Origin: Duganella sp. BJB480
Lineage (GTDB): Bacteria > Pseudomonadota > Gammaproteobacteria > Burkholderiales > Burkholderiaceae_D
NCBI GenBank assembly: GCA_003416985.1
Contig: QVIN01000002.1
Coordinates: 434,001-498,000 of the forward strand
Direction of reading: 5' to 3'
Length of the DNA stretch: 64,000 nucleotides
The notes under the pieces are model-generated. The model searched no databases and was not told where the DNA came from. It saw only the letters and a program-made list of their open reading frames with translations. This document shows positions 7,198 to 18,200 of this stretch, in pieces (the stretch's first letter is position 1; every line of letters starts with the position of its first letter). A program made the position numbers and the translations under genes.

Positions 7198-9825
7198 ATG
7201 ACCATGAAAAACCGCTATCCATCCCGCACCGCCGTCGCGGCGGCCGTGGCCGTGAGCCTGTCCCTGCACGCCCAGGCGGCGCCGGCCGACGCCCGACAGC
7301 GCGCCGGCGACCTGCTGGCGCGCATGACGCTGGAGGAAAAAGCCAGCCAGCTCCAGCACGATTCGCCGGCCATCGAGCGCCTGGCCATCCCCCGCTACAA
7401 CTGGTGGAACGAGGGCCTGCACGGCGTCGCGCGCGCCGGCAACGCCACCGTTTTCCCGCAGGCCATCGGGCTGGCGGCGACGTGGAACACGGCGCTCATC
7501 GAGCGGGTCGGCGACACCGTCGCCGGCGAGTTCCGCGCCAAGTACCTGGAGGCGGTCGCGCCCGACGGCGGCACCGCCATGTACCGCGGCCTGACGGTGT
7601 GGTCGCCCAACGTCAACATCTTCCGCGATCCGCGCTGGGGCCGGGGCCAGGAGACCTACGGCGAGGATCCCCACCTGACCTCGCGCATCGGCGTGGCCTA
7701 TGTGCGCGGCCTGCAGGGCGACGATCCCGGCGCGCCCAAGGTCTCGGCCACGGTCAAGCACTTCGCGGTGCACAGCGGCCCCGAGTCCGACCGCCACCGC
7801 GACGACATCCATCCGTCGCCGCGCGACCTGACCGAGACCTACCTGCCGGCCTTCCACGCCACCATCACCGAAGGCAAGGCGCTGTCCATCATGTGCGCCT
7901 ACAACGCCGTGGACGGCGTGCCGGCCTGCGCCAACGAGCCTCTGCTGAAGGACTATCTGCGCGGCGCGTGGAAGTTCCAGGGGCACGTGGTGTCCGACTG
8001 CGGCGCCGTGGCCGACATCCACACCGAGGGCGCGCACCGCTACACCGGCACGCCCGAGCAGGCGGTGGCGGCGGCCATCAAGGCCGGCACCGACGTGTTC
8101 TGCGAATTCGGCGGCTCGCCGACGGCGGCCCCGGCCACCACGGTGCGCGCCGTGCGGCAAGGCCTGCTGGCCGAGGCCGACGTCGACCGCGCCGTGCTGC
8201 GCCTGCTCGAAGCGCGCATCCGCCTGGGCCTGCTGGAGACGCCGGCCCACCGCCCGTTCCAGCGGATCACCGCCAGGGACTACGACACCCCGGCCAACCG
8301 CGCCCTGAACCTGGAGGCGGCGCGCCAGTCGCTGGTGCTGTTGAAAAACGACGGCCTGCTGCCCCTGCGGCAGGCGCCGGCGCGCATCGCCGTGATCGGC
8401 CCGAACGCCGACAGCGTCGACGCGCTGGTCGGCAACTACAACGGCACGCCGTCGCACCCGGTCACCGTGCTGCAAGGCCTGCGCGCCAGGTTCCCGAACG
8501 CGCGGGTGGACTACATCGAAGGCACCGGCTGGGTGGCGCCGCCGCTGCAGGACGTGCCGGCGTCCAGCCTGTGCCTGGACGAAGCGTGCACCCGGCCCGG
8601 CATCAAGCTGGAGCGCTACGACAACCTGGCGCTGGAAGGCGCGCCCGCCACGGTCGAGACCATCGCCAGGGCCGAGTTCAAATGGGGCTGGCCGAACGCC
8701 TACGACCGCAAGACCTCGGCCCGCTGGAGCGGCTACCTGCGCGCCACCGAAAGCGGCGTGCACAATTTCCGGCTGAAGAGCAACCAGGGCTACCGCATCC
8801 GCGTCGACGGCCGGCTGGTCACCGACCTGTGGGACCTGGCCTGGCCGACGTCGAAGACTGAACTCAGCCTCACCGCCGGCAAGGTCTACCGCATCGAGGT
8901 CGAAGCGCAGCAGACCGGCTGGGACGGCGATCAGCAGCTGCAATGGACCAAGCCCAGCTTCGACGACGCGGCGGCGCTGGAGGCGGCCCGCCAGGCCGAC
9001 CTGGTGGTCTATGCCGCCGGCTTGAACTGGCAGCTGGAGGGCGAGGAAATGACGGTGCACGCGCCCGGTTTCGCCGGCGGCGACCGCACCAGCCTCGACC
9101 TGCCGGCGCCGCAGGAGGCGCTGCTGGAGCGGCTGGGCGCGCTGGGCCGGCCGCTGGTGCTGGTCAACCTGAGCGGCAGCGCCATGGCGCTGAACTGGGC
9201 CGACCGCAACGTGCCCGCCATCGTCCAGGCCTGGTATCCGGGCGGCGAAGGCGGACAGGCCATCGCCGAACTGATCGCGGGCGACTACAGCCCGGCCGGA
9301 CGCCTGCCCGTGACCTTCTACAAATCCGCCGCCGACCTGCCGCCGTTCAAGGACTACGGCATGCGGGGACGCACCTACAAATACTTCAGGGGCGAGCCGC
9401 TCTACCCCTTCGGCCACGGCCTGAGCTACACGCGCTTCCGCTACACTGCCGCCGCCACGCCGAAGCAGGTCTGCGCGGGATGCGCCGTCACGCTCGCGGT
9501 CGACGTGAAGAACGACGGCCTGCGCGCCGGCGACGAGGTGGTGCAGGTGTACGTCAGCCGCCCCGGCGACGCGGCGCCCAACAGCACGCTGGCCGGCTTC
9601 GCCCGCGTCTCGCTGAAGCCGGGCGAGCACCGCAAGGTGAGCTTCAGGCTGGAGGCCAAGGCCTTGAGCACGGTGGACGCGGCCGGCAGGCGCAGCGTCG
9701 AAGCCGGACCGGCCACCGTATGGGTGGGCGGCGGCCAGCCGGGCGGAGCGACCGTGACCCGGCCGTCGTCGGGCGTCAAGCTGCGGCTGACCGTCAAGGG
9801 CCGCCGCAGCCTGCCGCCGTTCTGA
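7198..9825 (+). CDS. GH3 beta-glucosidase/beta-xylosidase with PA14 insert
   Basis: About 875 residues from the ATG at 7198 (a second in-frame ATG follows at 7204); the reading frame is open further upstream but without signal-peptide character. A Sec signal ends near AQA (about residue 28). The GH3 barrel carries KHFAVHSGPESD and the nucleophile Asp267 in VVSDCGA. A PA14 domain is inserted into the second GH3 domain at about residues 472-585. A fibronectin-III-like domain closes the protein. Such enzymes release glucose or xylose from non-reducing ends, and the PA14 insert usually shapes the substrate pocket. In a xyloglucan locus it would degrade the glucan backbone after debranching. Glucosidase versus xylosidase cannot be settled by eye. 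Confidence 0.85.
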   Translation: MTMKNRYPSRTAVAAAVAVSLSLHAQAAPADARQRAGDLLARMTLEEKASQLQHDSPAIERLAIPRYNWWNEGLHGVARAGNATVFPQAIGLAATWNTALIERVGDTVAGEFRAKYLEAVAPDGGTAMYRGLTVWSPNVNIFRDPRWGRGQETYGEDPHLTSRIGVAYVRGLQGDDPGAPKVSATVKHFAVHSGPESDRHRDDIHPSPRDLTETYLPAFHATITEGKALSIMCAYNAVDGVPACANEPLLKDYLRGAWKFQGHVVSDCGAVADIHTEGAHRYTGTPEQAVAAAIKAGTDVFCEFGGSPTAAPATTVRAVRQGLLAEADVDRAVLRLLEARIRLGLLETPAHRPFQRITARDYDTPANRALNLEAARQSLVLLKNDGLLPLRQAPARIAVIGPNADSVDALVGNYNGTPSHPVTVLQGLRARFPNARVDYIEGTGWVAPPLQDVPASSLCLDEACTRPGIKLERYDNLALEGAPATVETIARAEFKWGWPNAYDRKTSARWSGYLRATESGVHNFRLKSNQGYRIRVDGRLVTDLWDLAWPTSKTELSLTAGKVYRIEVEAQQTGWDGDQQLQWTKPSFDDAAALEAARQADLVVYAAGLNWQLEGEEMTVHAPGFAGGDRTSLDLPAPQEALLERLGALGRPLVLVNLSGSAMALNWADRNVPAIVQAWYPGGEGGQAIAELIAGDYSPAGRLPVTFYKSAADLPPFKDYGMRGRTYKYFRGEPLYPFGHGLSYTRFRYTAAATPKQVCAGCAVTLAVDVKNDGLRAGDEVVQVYVSRPGDAAPNSTLAGFARVSLKPGEHRKVSFRLEAKALSTVDAAGRRSVEAGPATVWVGGGQPGGATVTRPSSGVKLRLTVKGRRSLPPF

Positions 9826-9850
9826 GGCGCCAGACTGCGGCGGGCGGGCG

Positions 9851-11722
9851 CTAGAAGTGGGTGAAGCGCTGCTCGTTGGGCGCGCCGTTCGCCTTGGCCG
9901 CGCCCTTGGCATGCAGCCGGCGCACTTCAGGCTTGGCGACGGCGTCCCAGGCCGGCGGCGGGGCGAACGCCGGCGCGCCCGGGCGTTTCGTGGCCGCCAG
10001 CTTGAAGAACGACATGGTCTGCGTCAGCTGGTCGGCCTGGCCGCTCATCTCCTCGGCGGTCGCGGCCAGCTCCTCCGAACTCGCCGCGTTCTGCTGGGTC
10101 GATTCGCTCAACTGGCCGACCGCCGAATTGATCTGGTCCACGCCGGTGGCCTGCTCCTCCGACGCCGCCGTGATCTCCTGCACCAGGTCCGAGGTCCGCT
10201 TGATGTTCGGCACCATCTCGTCGAGCAGCAGGCCGGCCTTCTCGGCCAGCTTGACGCTGTTGATCGCCACCTCGCCGATCTCCTGCGCCGCCACCTGGCT
10301 GCGCTCGGCCAGCTTGCGCACCTCGGCCGCCACCACCGCGAAGCCCTTGCCGTGCTCGCCCGCGCGCGCCGCCTCGATCGCCGCGTTCAAGGCCAGCAGG
10401 TTGGTCTGGTAGGCGATGTCGTCGATGATGCTGATCTTCTTGGCGATCTGGTTCATCGCCGACACGGTCTCCTTGACCGCCATGCCGCCCTGCGCCGCCT
10501 CCACCGCGGCCTTGGTGGCGATGCCGTCGGTGACCTTGGCGTTGTCGGTGTTTTGCGAGATCGAGGCGGTGATCTGCTCGATCGACGCGCTGGTCTGCTC
10601 GACGCCGGCCGCCTGCTCGCTGGCCGCCTGCGCCAGCGACTGCGCGGTGGCGCTGACCTCCTCCGACGCGTTGGCCAGCGCGGCGGCGCCGCTGGACACC
10701 TCGTGCACGACCTCGGCCAGCTTGGCGGCCATGCTGTTGACGGCGCCCTTCAACTCGGCGAACGCGCCCTGGTAGTCGCCGCGGATGGTCTTGGACAGGT
10801 CGCCGGTCTCCATGCTGGCCAGCACCTGCTGGACCTCGCGCAGCGGCACCACGATGGCGTCGAGCGCGCCGTTCACGCCCTGCACGATGCGGCGGAAGTC
10901 GCCGGCGTGCCGGGTGGCGTCGGCGCGCGTGTCGAGCTCGCCGGCCTGGGCCGCCCTGGCCAGCGTGCCGGTGTCCTCGATCAGGGCCAGCAGGTTGGCG
11001 CGCACCTGCTCGATGGTCTGGTTGATGAACGCCTTCTTGCCCGGGAAGGTCTCCAGCGGCGCGCTGAAGTCGCCCTCGCCAAAGGCCTTGACGCAGGCCA
11101 TGGCTTTCTTCTTGACAGCGATGTGGCCCGCCACCATGCTGTTGATGCCTTGCGCCATGTGGCGGAAATCGCCCTCGAATTTCTGGGTGTCGATCATCAC
11201 GTCGATGTCGCCCTTGTCGTGCTCCGACGACATCCGGTTCATCTCGGCGATCAAGCCCTTGAGGTTGCCGCGCACCTGCTCGATGGTGTCGTTGATGAAG
11301 GCCTTCTTGCCGGGCAGCTTGTCCATCGCGGCGTCGAAATTGCCGCGGCCGAACTCCCTGAACACGCCCATGGCGGACTTCTTGGTGGCGATGTGCGACT
11401 CGACCATCGCGTTGATGCCCTGCGCCATGGTGCGGAAATCGCCCTCGAACCGGTGGGCGTCGATCGCCACGTCGATGTCGCCCCGTTCGTGCTCCGCGCT
11501 CATCCGGCCCATCTCGGCGCGGACCGCCTGCAGGTTGTCCAGCAGGCGATTGACGGCGGCGCCCGCCTTGGCCAGCGCGGGCGGCAAGGCGTCGCTGTCG
11601 ACCCGCTGGGAGAAATCGCCGCCCGCCGCCGCGATGAGCACACGGGTGAGGTTCCTGTCGGTGGCGGTCTCGAACGCGTCGCGCTCAAGCTGCACCTGCC
11701 GTGATGTCTTTACCTGAATCAT
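9851..11722 (-). CDS. Soluble poly-HAMP methyl-accepting chemotaxis protein
   Basis: A 623-residue chemoreceptor with no transmembrane segment or signal peptide. The N-terminal half is about seven tandem HAMP-like units. Units 2-3 and 4-5 are near copies of each other ([16 protein letters not shown] against [16 protein letters not shown], then LPGKKAFIN against FPGKKAFIN), so a block of about 92 residues was duplicated. The C-terminal half is a standard signalling hairpin with [14 protein letters not shown] and [13 protein letters not shown] for CheA/CheW. A Pro/Ala linker leads to the last five residues RFTHF, which resemble the CheR/CheB-docking pentapeptide. The start has AAGGAA upstream. 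It is monocistronic and its input is unknown. Confidence 0.88.
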   Translation of the reverse strand: MIQVKTSRQVQLERDAFETATDRNLTRVLIAAAGGDFSQRVDSDALPPALAKAGAAVNRLLDNLQAVRAEMGRMSAEHERGDIDVAIDAHRFEGDFRTMAQGINAMVESHIATKKSAMGVFREFGRGNFDAAMDKLPGKKAFINDTIEQVRGNLKGLIAEMNRMSSEHDKGDIDVMIDTQKFEGDFRHMAQGINSMVAGHIAVKKKAMACVKAFGEGDFSAPLETFPGKKAFINQTIEQVRANLLALIEDTGTLARAAQAGELDTRADATRHAGDFRRIVQGVNGALDAIVVPLREVQQVLASMETGDLSKTIRGDYQGAFAELKGAVNSMAAKLAEVVHEVSSGAAALANASEEVSATAQSLAQAASEQAAGVEQTSASIEQITASISQNTDNAKVTDGIATKAAVEAAQGGMAVKETVSAMNQIAKKISIIDDIAYQTNLLALNAAIEAARAGEHGKGFAVVAAEVRKLAERSQVAAQEIGEVAINSVKLAEKAGLLLDEMVPNIKRTSDLVQEITAASEEQATGVDQINSAVGQLSESTQQNAASSEELAATAEEMSGQADQLTQTMSFFKLAATKRPGAPAFAPPPAWDAVAKPEVRRLHAKGAAKANGAPNEQRFTHF

Positions 11723-11894
11723 AAGTATTCCTTGATCAGTGTGAGAGGCGGCGTCTCCACGCCGGAGAGAGGCGGATTTCGTTCAAATAGTACTTGAATT
11801 TATGGGACAAATTTCAACGGTGCAGGGAATTTCGTTGTCTTGTTGTAATCCAGGCGGGGGCCGCGTTGACGTTCGGCCAAGCTTGCGAAAATCA

Positions 11895-13454
11895 TCAGTC
11901 CGCGGCCGCCTGCACCGCGACGACCACGATGGACTTGGCCGGCAGTGTCATGACCAGCCTGCCGCCCCTGGCCGTGGCGGAGAACGGCGCCGGCTTGACG
12001 GTCTCCGGCGCGTCGAAGGTGTTGTGTGCATCCATCGCGCCGGCGGTCAACACGGTGCCGGACGCGGAAACCGCCCTGGCGCCGTCGATGTCGACGGCCA
12101 CCTCCGCCACCGCCCCCGGATTGGTGTTGACCAGCGCCAGGTGCAGCCGGCCGTCCCTGCCGCGCGCGGCCGACGCGCTGACGGCCGGGATACCGACCCC
12201 GCCGTGGCTGTACTGCGGATTGCTGGCCAGCCTGACCGGCACCGACGTCGCGTCCTGGAACGGCACGTACATCCGGAACGCGTGATAGGTCGGCGTCAGC
12301 ACCATCCTGCCGCCGTCGGTGCGTATCATGGCCTGCAGCACGTTGACCATCTGCGCGATGCTGGTCATGCGTACCCGGTCCGCATGGGCGTGGAAGATGT
12401 TGAAGTTGAGCGCGGCCACCAGCGCGTCGCGCAGCGAGTTCTGCTGCACCAGGAAGCCCGGGGTGCTGCCCTCCTCCGCGTCGTACCACGTGCCCCACTC
12501 GTCGACCACGAAGGCCAGCTTGTTCTGCTTGTCGTGCTGGTCCATCCTGGCGACGTTGTCGGCGATGAAGCCCTCCATGCGCTGCGTCTGCCGCAGCGTC
12601 GCGATCCAGCGGCTTTCGTCGAAGCCGGTCGCGCCGTACTTGCCCTTGCTGTCCGCGCCGGGCGAGGTGTAGTAGTGGAAGGAGATCCCGTCCAGCCGGC
12701 CCTGCACCTTCGAACTCAGGTGGTCGGTCCAGCTGGTGTCGTCGTCGTGTCCGCCGGCCGCGATGAATTGCGTGTTGCCCGACGCCGGATGCACGAAGCT
12801 CGCGTAGCGCTGGTACTCGCGGGCGTACTGCTCGACCTGCATATTGCCGCCGCAGCCCCAGGCCTCGTTGCCGATGCCGAGGAACGCCACCTTGTACGGC
12901 GCCGGATGGCCGTTGCGGGCGCGCAGCGCGGCCAGGCTGGACTTGCCGCCCGCCGTCAGGTACTCGACCCACTCGGCCATCTCCTGCACGGTGCCGGAGC
13001 CGAGGTTGCCGTTGACGTAGGCGTCGGCGCCGAGCTGCTCGACCAGCTCGAAGAACTCGTGCGTGCCGACCGCGTTGTCTTCATCGACGCCGCCCCAGTT
13101 GGTGTTGATACGCACCGGCCGCCCGGCGCGCGGGCCGATGCCGTCGCGCCAGTGGTACTGGTCGGCGAAGCAGCCACCCGGCCAGCGCACCACCGGCACG
13201 TGCAGTTCCTTCAGCGCGGCCACCACGTCGTTGCGCCAGCCGCGCGTGTTGGGGATGGCCGAATCCGGCCCCACCCACAGGCCGCCGTAGATGCCGGTGC
13301 CCAGGTGCTCGGCGAACTGGCCATACACGTACTTGCTGATCACCGGCCCCGGCTTGGCGGCCTCGATCGAAACGCCAATCTCGGCCGCCGCCGGCAACGA
13401 CGCCAGCGCGGCCGCCACGGCGGCGGCCAGCGCGGAATATCTGTTCATTTTCAT
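11895..13454 (-). CDS. Secreted GH51 alpha-L-arabinofuranosidase
   Basis: This 519-residue enzyme has a signal peptide ending around AAAE (residue 24), a TIM barrel and a C-terminal beta-sandwich. The acid/base is Glu197 in GIGNEAWGCGG and the nucleophile Glu319 in VVDEWGTW, both fully typical of GH51. It would remove arabinofuranose side groups from arabinosylated xyloglucan, arabinan or arabinoxylan. A clear GGGAGA site precedes the ATG. It lies 16 nt after the GH35-like gene and is the third gene of the receptor operon. The remaining 172 nt up to the chemoreceptor hold no gene that I can see. Confidence 0.88.
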   Translation of the reverse strand: MKMNRYSALAAAVAAALASLPAAAEIGVSIEAAKPGPVISKYVYGQFAEHLGTGIYGGLWVGPDSAIPNTRGWRNDVVAALKELHVPVVRWPGGCFADQYHWRDGIGPRAGRPVRINTNWGGVDEDNAVGTHEFFELVEQLGADAYVNGNLGSGTVQEMAEWVEYLTAGGKSSLAALRARNGHPAPYKVAFLGIGNEAWGCGGNMQVEQYAREYQRYASFVHPASGNTQFIAAGGHDDDTSWTDHLSSKVQGRLDGISFHYYTSPGADSKGKYGATGFDESRWIATLRQTQRMEGFIADNVARMDQHDKQNKLAFVVDEWGTWYDAEEGSTPGFLVQQNSLRDALVAALNFNIFHAHADRVRMTSIAQMVNVLQAMIRTDGGRMVLTPTYHAFRMYVPFQDATSVPVRLASNPQYSHGGVGIPAVSASAARGRDGRLHLALVNTNPGAVAEVAVDIDGARAVSASGTVLTAGAMDAHNTFDAPETVKPAPFSATARGGRLVMTLPAKSIVVVAVQAAAD

Positions 13455-13470
13455 GCTGTTCTCCCGGCGA

Positions 13471-15135
13471 TCAATAGCTGCCCATCCGGACCTTCAACGT
13501 AATCGGCTGGCCGGTGAAGTTGAGGCCGTGGTCGGTCTGGTCGCCGTTCCAGTTGCGCTCCATGATCCACTTGCCCTGCGCATCGAAATGCCCCTCCTCG
13601 ACGCGGGCGAACATATACGGCTTGCCGGCGTTGGCGCCGGTGGCTTCAAGATGGAGACGGACGTGCTGGCCGAACAGGATGAACTCGTTGTCGCCGATCT
13701 GCGCCACCGCCGCGCCGCCCGACGGCGATTCCGTGCCCGGCGGCGCGTCCGTGATGTGCGCCGGGTCGGGCTGGCCGCCCAGTTGCCACTCGCGGAACGA
13801 GGCCTTGATGTTCCAGCCCTTGAACTTCAGGCTCTGCGGCGTGCGCGCCTCGGTCTCGGCCAGGCCGTCGGTGCGGCCTTCCAGCGCCCAGCGCGCCCAC
13901 TGCGAGGCCATCGGGCGGAAGGCTTCATAGATCCTGCCGAACGGTTCGGCCATGGCCTTGTCCTTCAGCTTGGAGCCCAGCGGGTAGTTGCTGTAGTCGG
14001 CATAGTCGACGCCGAACGGCGCCACGCCGATCGCGCCGCGTCCCAGGATCTGGTAGACGTAGCGCGCATAGTGCTGCGCGTTGCCCATCTCCGGCACGAA
14101 CAGCGCGTTGTCGCGGCGCTTGAACTGCTCCAGCGTGGCCGCCACCTTGTTCGACTCGGACACATAGATGTCTGGCGCGGCCACGTCGATATGCGGCGCG
14201 GCGGCCTTGTAGATGTCGATCACGTCATAGCCCGGGCCGCCGCTGGCGAAGTTGCCCTTCCACGGCGCCATCGGCTCGACCGGATCGCGCAGCGCGTTGT
14301 TGACGTACATCGGCAGGTCGTACACCGCGCGCCCCGCCTTGGCGAGCTGCTCGATATGGCTGGCGATCGCATAGGCGTGGAAATACTCGTCGGCATACGG
14401 GCCGTAGACTTCCGACCAGCTGCCGCCGGCCGCGCCCGGCACCGGCGCCTTCTTGCGCGCCAGCACAGCCGCCGGCACCGGCTGGCGGAACGCCGCCTCG
14501 GCCTGCGGGCCGAAGTCGCGCACGGTGCCGTAGGTGCCGACCTCGTTTTCAACCTGCACCATGATCACGGTGCGCTCGGCCGCGTCGATCCGCTTCAGGT
14601 GGTCCATCAGCGCGACGAAGGCCTTGGTGTCGGCCTTGACCGTCTCCCCGCCCAGCGGCGACAGGCAGTAGCTGGTCTTGCCGTCCTTGTCGACCATGCG
14701 CGGGAAGCGCCGGTTGTCGAACTTGACCCACTCCGGCGTGTAGGCCGGCCCGGTGTTCTTCCAGGTGCCGAACCACAGCAGCACCAGCCGCACCTGGTTC
14801 CGGCGCGCCTCGGCCACCAGCGTGTCGACGTAGCTGAAGTCGAACCTGCCCTCGGCCGGCTCGATCTGCTCCCAGGCCACCGGGATCTCCAGCGTATTGG
14901 CATGGGCATCCTTGACGGCGGCCCAGACCTTGCCGAGCGCGGCCGGATAATTGCTGGAGTTGTGCGCCTGCACGCCCAGCATGATGAACGGCTGGCCGTC
15001 GACGATCAGCGCATGGCGGCCGTCCTGCTGGACCAGGCGGGGCATGGCGTCGTGCGCCTCGGCGCCGGCGGCGGCCTGCGCCGCGGTCAGCGCCAGGCCG
15101 CACAGGCCGAGACGGAAAATGCTGGATGGTTTCAT
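13471..15135 (-). CDS. GH35-like beta-galactosidase with C-terminal DUF5597-type domain
   Basis: The ATG at 15135 gives 554 residues beginning MKPSSIFRLGL with a Sec signal ending near residue 27. The open frame extends 17 codons further upstream but into the preceding terminator. The barrel shows IMVQVENEVGTYG (acid/base Glu) and LFVPEMGNA (nucleophile Glu), typical of GH35/GH42-clan enzymes. The C-terminal region resembles the DUF5597 domain of proteobacterial GH35-like proteins. It likely releases galactose from xyloglucan side chains. It starts only 30 nt after the strong terminator of the receptor gene on the same strand, so it depends on read-through or its own promoter. Confidence 0.8.
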   Translation of the reverse strand: MKPSSIFRLGLCGLALTAAQAAAGAEAHDAMPRLVQQDGRHALIVDGQPFIMLGVQAHNSSNYPAALGKVWAAVKDAHANTLEIPVAWEQIEPAEGRFDFSYVDTLVAEARRNQVRLVLLWFGTWKNTGPAYTPEWVKFDNRRFPRMVDKDGKTSYCLSPLGGETVKADTKAFVALMDHLKRIDAAERTVIMVQVENEVGTYGTVRDFGPQAEAAFRQPVPAAVLARKKAPVPGAAGGSWSEVYGPYADEYFHAYAIASHIEQLAKAGRAVYDLPMYVNNALRDPVEPMAPWKGNFASGGPGYDVIDIYKAAAPHIDVAAPDIYVSESNKVAATLEQFKRRDNALFVPEMGNAQHYARYVYQILGRGAIGVAPFGVDYADYSNYPLGSKLKDKAMAEPFGRIYEAFRPMASQWARWALEGRTDGLAETEARTPQSLKFKGWNIKASFREWQLGGQPDPAHITDAPPGTESPSGGAAVAQIGDNEFILFGQHVRLHLEATGANAGKPYMFARVEEGHFDAQGKWIMERNWNGDQTDHGLNFTGQPITLKVRMGSY

Positions 15136-15164
15136 CGTGTGTTCGCAAAAGAGAGGGTGGATGT

Positions 15165-15199
15165 AAAAAGCTCCCGCCGTCGGCATCGACGGCGGGAGC
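15165..15199 (-). terminator. Rho-independent terminator after the TonB-dependent receptor gene
   Basis: A perfect 13-bp stem (15170-15182 with 15187-15199) with a GCAT loop. On the minus strand it is followed at once by TTTTT. It begins 20 nt after the receptor stop codon and ends 30 nt before the start of the same-strand GH35-like gene. It is the best canonical terminator in the window. Confidence 0.9.
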
Positions 15200-15218
15200 C
15201 GGTTTCAGCCGGGAGGCA

Positions 15219-18200
15219 TCAGAACGAGTAGCGCGCCTGCAGGGTGAAGCGGCGGCCGGTGTAGTTCACGCCGGTGAGCTTGAGGCCGATGCCCTGCTGG
15301 TTGTACGACTTGTAGAGCGCGTCGGTGAGGTTGGACACGTCGAACGCCAGGGTGGTGTTCTCGGTCGGCTTGTATTGCACGCCCAGGTCGGCCTGGCCGT
15401 AGCCGCCGCTCCAGGACGGCACCACGTAGTTCACCGAATAGCCGTTGCCGGCGTTCGGGCTGGCCGGGTTGCGGTCGATGCCGTCGGTGCCGTACGTGCC
15501 CCAGGTGTGGACCGAGCCCAGGGCCTGCGAACGCCAGCTGTAGGCCAGGCGGGCCGACCAAGGTCCCTTGTCGTACAGCAGCGCCACGTTGAAGGCGTTC
15601 TTCGACAGGCCCGAGACCGGCAGGTCGCCGAGGAAGCGGCCGTTGGTGTCGCAACCGCCCAGCGAGGCGATCAGGTCGTTGGCGGCGCTGGACGGCGTGC
15701 ACCATTGGCGGTCCTTCGGCAGGCCCATGTCCAGGCGGCTGTCGATGTAGGTGTAGTTGAGCGACACCCCGATGCCCGACAACAGTCCCGGCAGCTTGTC
15801 GAAATACTGCTGATAGGCGGCCTCGAAGCCCGTGACGCGGCCGTCGGCGCCGTTGACCGGCGAGTTCAGCAGGAAGTTGTGGGCCTGGCCGGCCGAATCG
15901 GTCAGCGGGTAGTAGGTGGTCTTGTCGACCACGATGTCCTTGAGCTTCTTGTGGAACAGCGACAGGGTGGCCGAGCTCGACGCGCCGAAGTAGTACTCCG
16001 CCGTCAGGTCGAAGTTGTTCGAGCGGGTCGGCTTGAGCATGGTGTTGCCGTTGGCCGTGCCGGTGTACTCGATCGAGTCGAGCACGGGATTGCCGGCCGC
16101 GTCGTTGTGCGTCTTCGGATTCACGCCCAGCGTCGTATAGGCCTGCATGCGGTAGAAATCGGGCCGCGAGATCCCCTGCGACACCGCAAAGCGGAATTGC
16201 AGCTCGCTGCCCGCCTTCATGCGCAGGTTCAGGCTGGGCAAGGTGTTGGTATAGTTGTGGTGCAGCGTCTGCTCGTCGTTGATCGCGGCGATGACCGGCA
16301 CGCCGACCAGGCCGGCGGCCACCGTCGGCGGCGTAAACAGCGTGCGGCCGACCGCGGTCTCCTCCGTGCGGACCACGCGCAGGCCGACGGTGCCATCGAC
16401 CGGATAGGGCAGGTTCTCGAAGCCGAAGCGCAGCTGGCCGAAGGCCGACGTGGTGCGCTCGCTCTGCTGGTTGCGGGCGATCGGGTCGCCGAACGGCGCC
16501 GGCGTCCAGTTGCAGATGCCGTCGCTCTTGTGGTCGGGTTTGCAGACCGCCTGGACGAAGTTGTGCAGCGTGGTGAATCCGGGCGGCGGCGAACCGCCGG
16601 TGGTCAGGGACGCGTCGGGCACGATGAGCGGCGCCGGCAGCGGCGTCTTGCCGTTGAAGAAACCGCTGAAGGCCTGGGTGGTGGTGTTGCCGGCGAAGCG
16701 AGGATCGGCCAGGTTGATGAACGAACTCAGCGGCTGCCAGCCGGCGTCGCCGGTGGCCCAGGTCGCGCCGAGGGCGGTCCACTGGCTGTTCGGCGTGTTC
16801 GCCTGCGTGAGCGAGCTGCGGTCGGTGGCGCGCACGCCGAAACGCAGGTCGTTGAGCACCGGATGATCGAAGCTGTAGGTGCCGTCAAGGCGCAGCGCGC
16901 TCTGGGTGGCCACCGCGTGATCGCGGTGCTGCTGGGTGGAGTCCCAGTTGTAGCTCGACGGCTTGGCCAGGAAGGCCCGGTCCGCGTCGTCGAAGGTCAG
17001 CACCGGAATCGAGCCGGACAGGTTCACGGTCTGCTTGGGCATCTGGCCGGCCAGCGCGACCAGGTTGTCGCTGCCGTCCGTGGTCGAGCGCGTGTGCTGC
17101 AGGTCCGCCTGCACCTGCAGTTGCGGCGAGACCCGCCACTTGGTGTTCCATGCGATGTCGGTGGTCTCGGACTCGCGGCCCACGCTGCGCGCGTTGGAGC
17201 CGAAGCCGATGCCGTTGTCCTTGGTGTTGCGCAGCGTGCCGGTCAACAGCGCGCCGCTGGCGTCGAAGGTGGCGCCGGGGTCGAGCGTGACGTTGCGCGG
17301 ATTGGAGGAGGTGTACAACGCGTTCTCCGCCGTGACCAGCTTGTACTTGGACTTGAAGTAGGTCAGGCCGGACAGGATGTCGCCCTTCTTCCACTGCAAG
17401 GCACCGTACAGGCCGTCGCGGGTGCGGTCGAAGTCGCTGGTGTTCCAGTTCACGCCGGGGGTGATCCAACGCTCCTGGCCGCTGGTGTCGCCGATCACGG
17501 CGTCGGTGCGCGAGTAGTAGTGGCCCACGCCCATGCCGTTGCTGCGGGTGGAGATCTCCGAGTGCGACAGGTCGAGCAAGGCGCCGAACTGGCCCAGCGG
17601 CGTCTCCCAGCGGTTCGACACCATGCCCGACAGCGATGGCTTGGTGTTGCCGCGCAGGCTGGCGCGCGAGGCCTCGGCCGAGACCGCGGCCTTGAGGCCC
17701 TTGAAGTCGAACGGCATCGCGGTGCGCAGGTTGACCAGGCCGCCGATGCCGCCTTCGATCTGCTCGGCCGACGGATTCTTGTAGATGTCCACGCCGGCCA
17801 GCAGCTCCGGCGGCACGTCCTCGAAGCTCAGCGCGCGGCCGCCGTTGGCGGAGAACGAGTCGCGGCCGTTGAGCTCGGAGCGCACATAATTGAGGCCGCG
17901 GATCGACACGCCGGTGCCTTCGGCGGCGAAGCGGCCGTCCTCGCCCACGCCCTGCAGCGGATCGGAGCGGCTCAGGGTGCGGTTGATGGTGACGCCGGGC
18001 ATGCGCTGCAGCACCTCGGTGACCGACTTGTCCGGCAGTTTGCCGATGTCGTCGGCGACCACCGAGTCGATGATCTCGTCCGCGTTCTGCTTGAGCTTCT
18101 GGGCCGACTGCAGCGCCGCGCGCTGGCCGCTGACGATCACCGTGGGGGTCGCGTCAACGGCCGGCGCGGTTTGCGCCATCACGGCGCCGCTTGCCATCAG

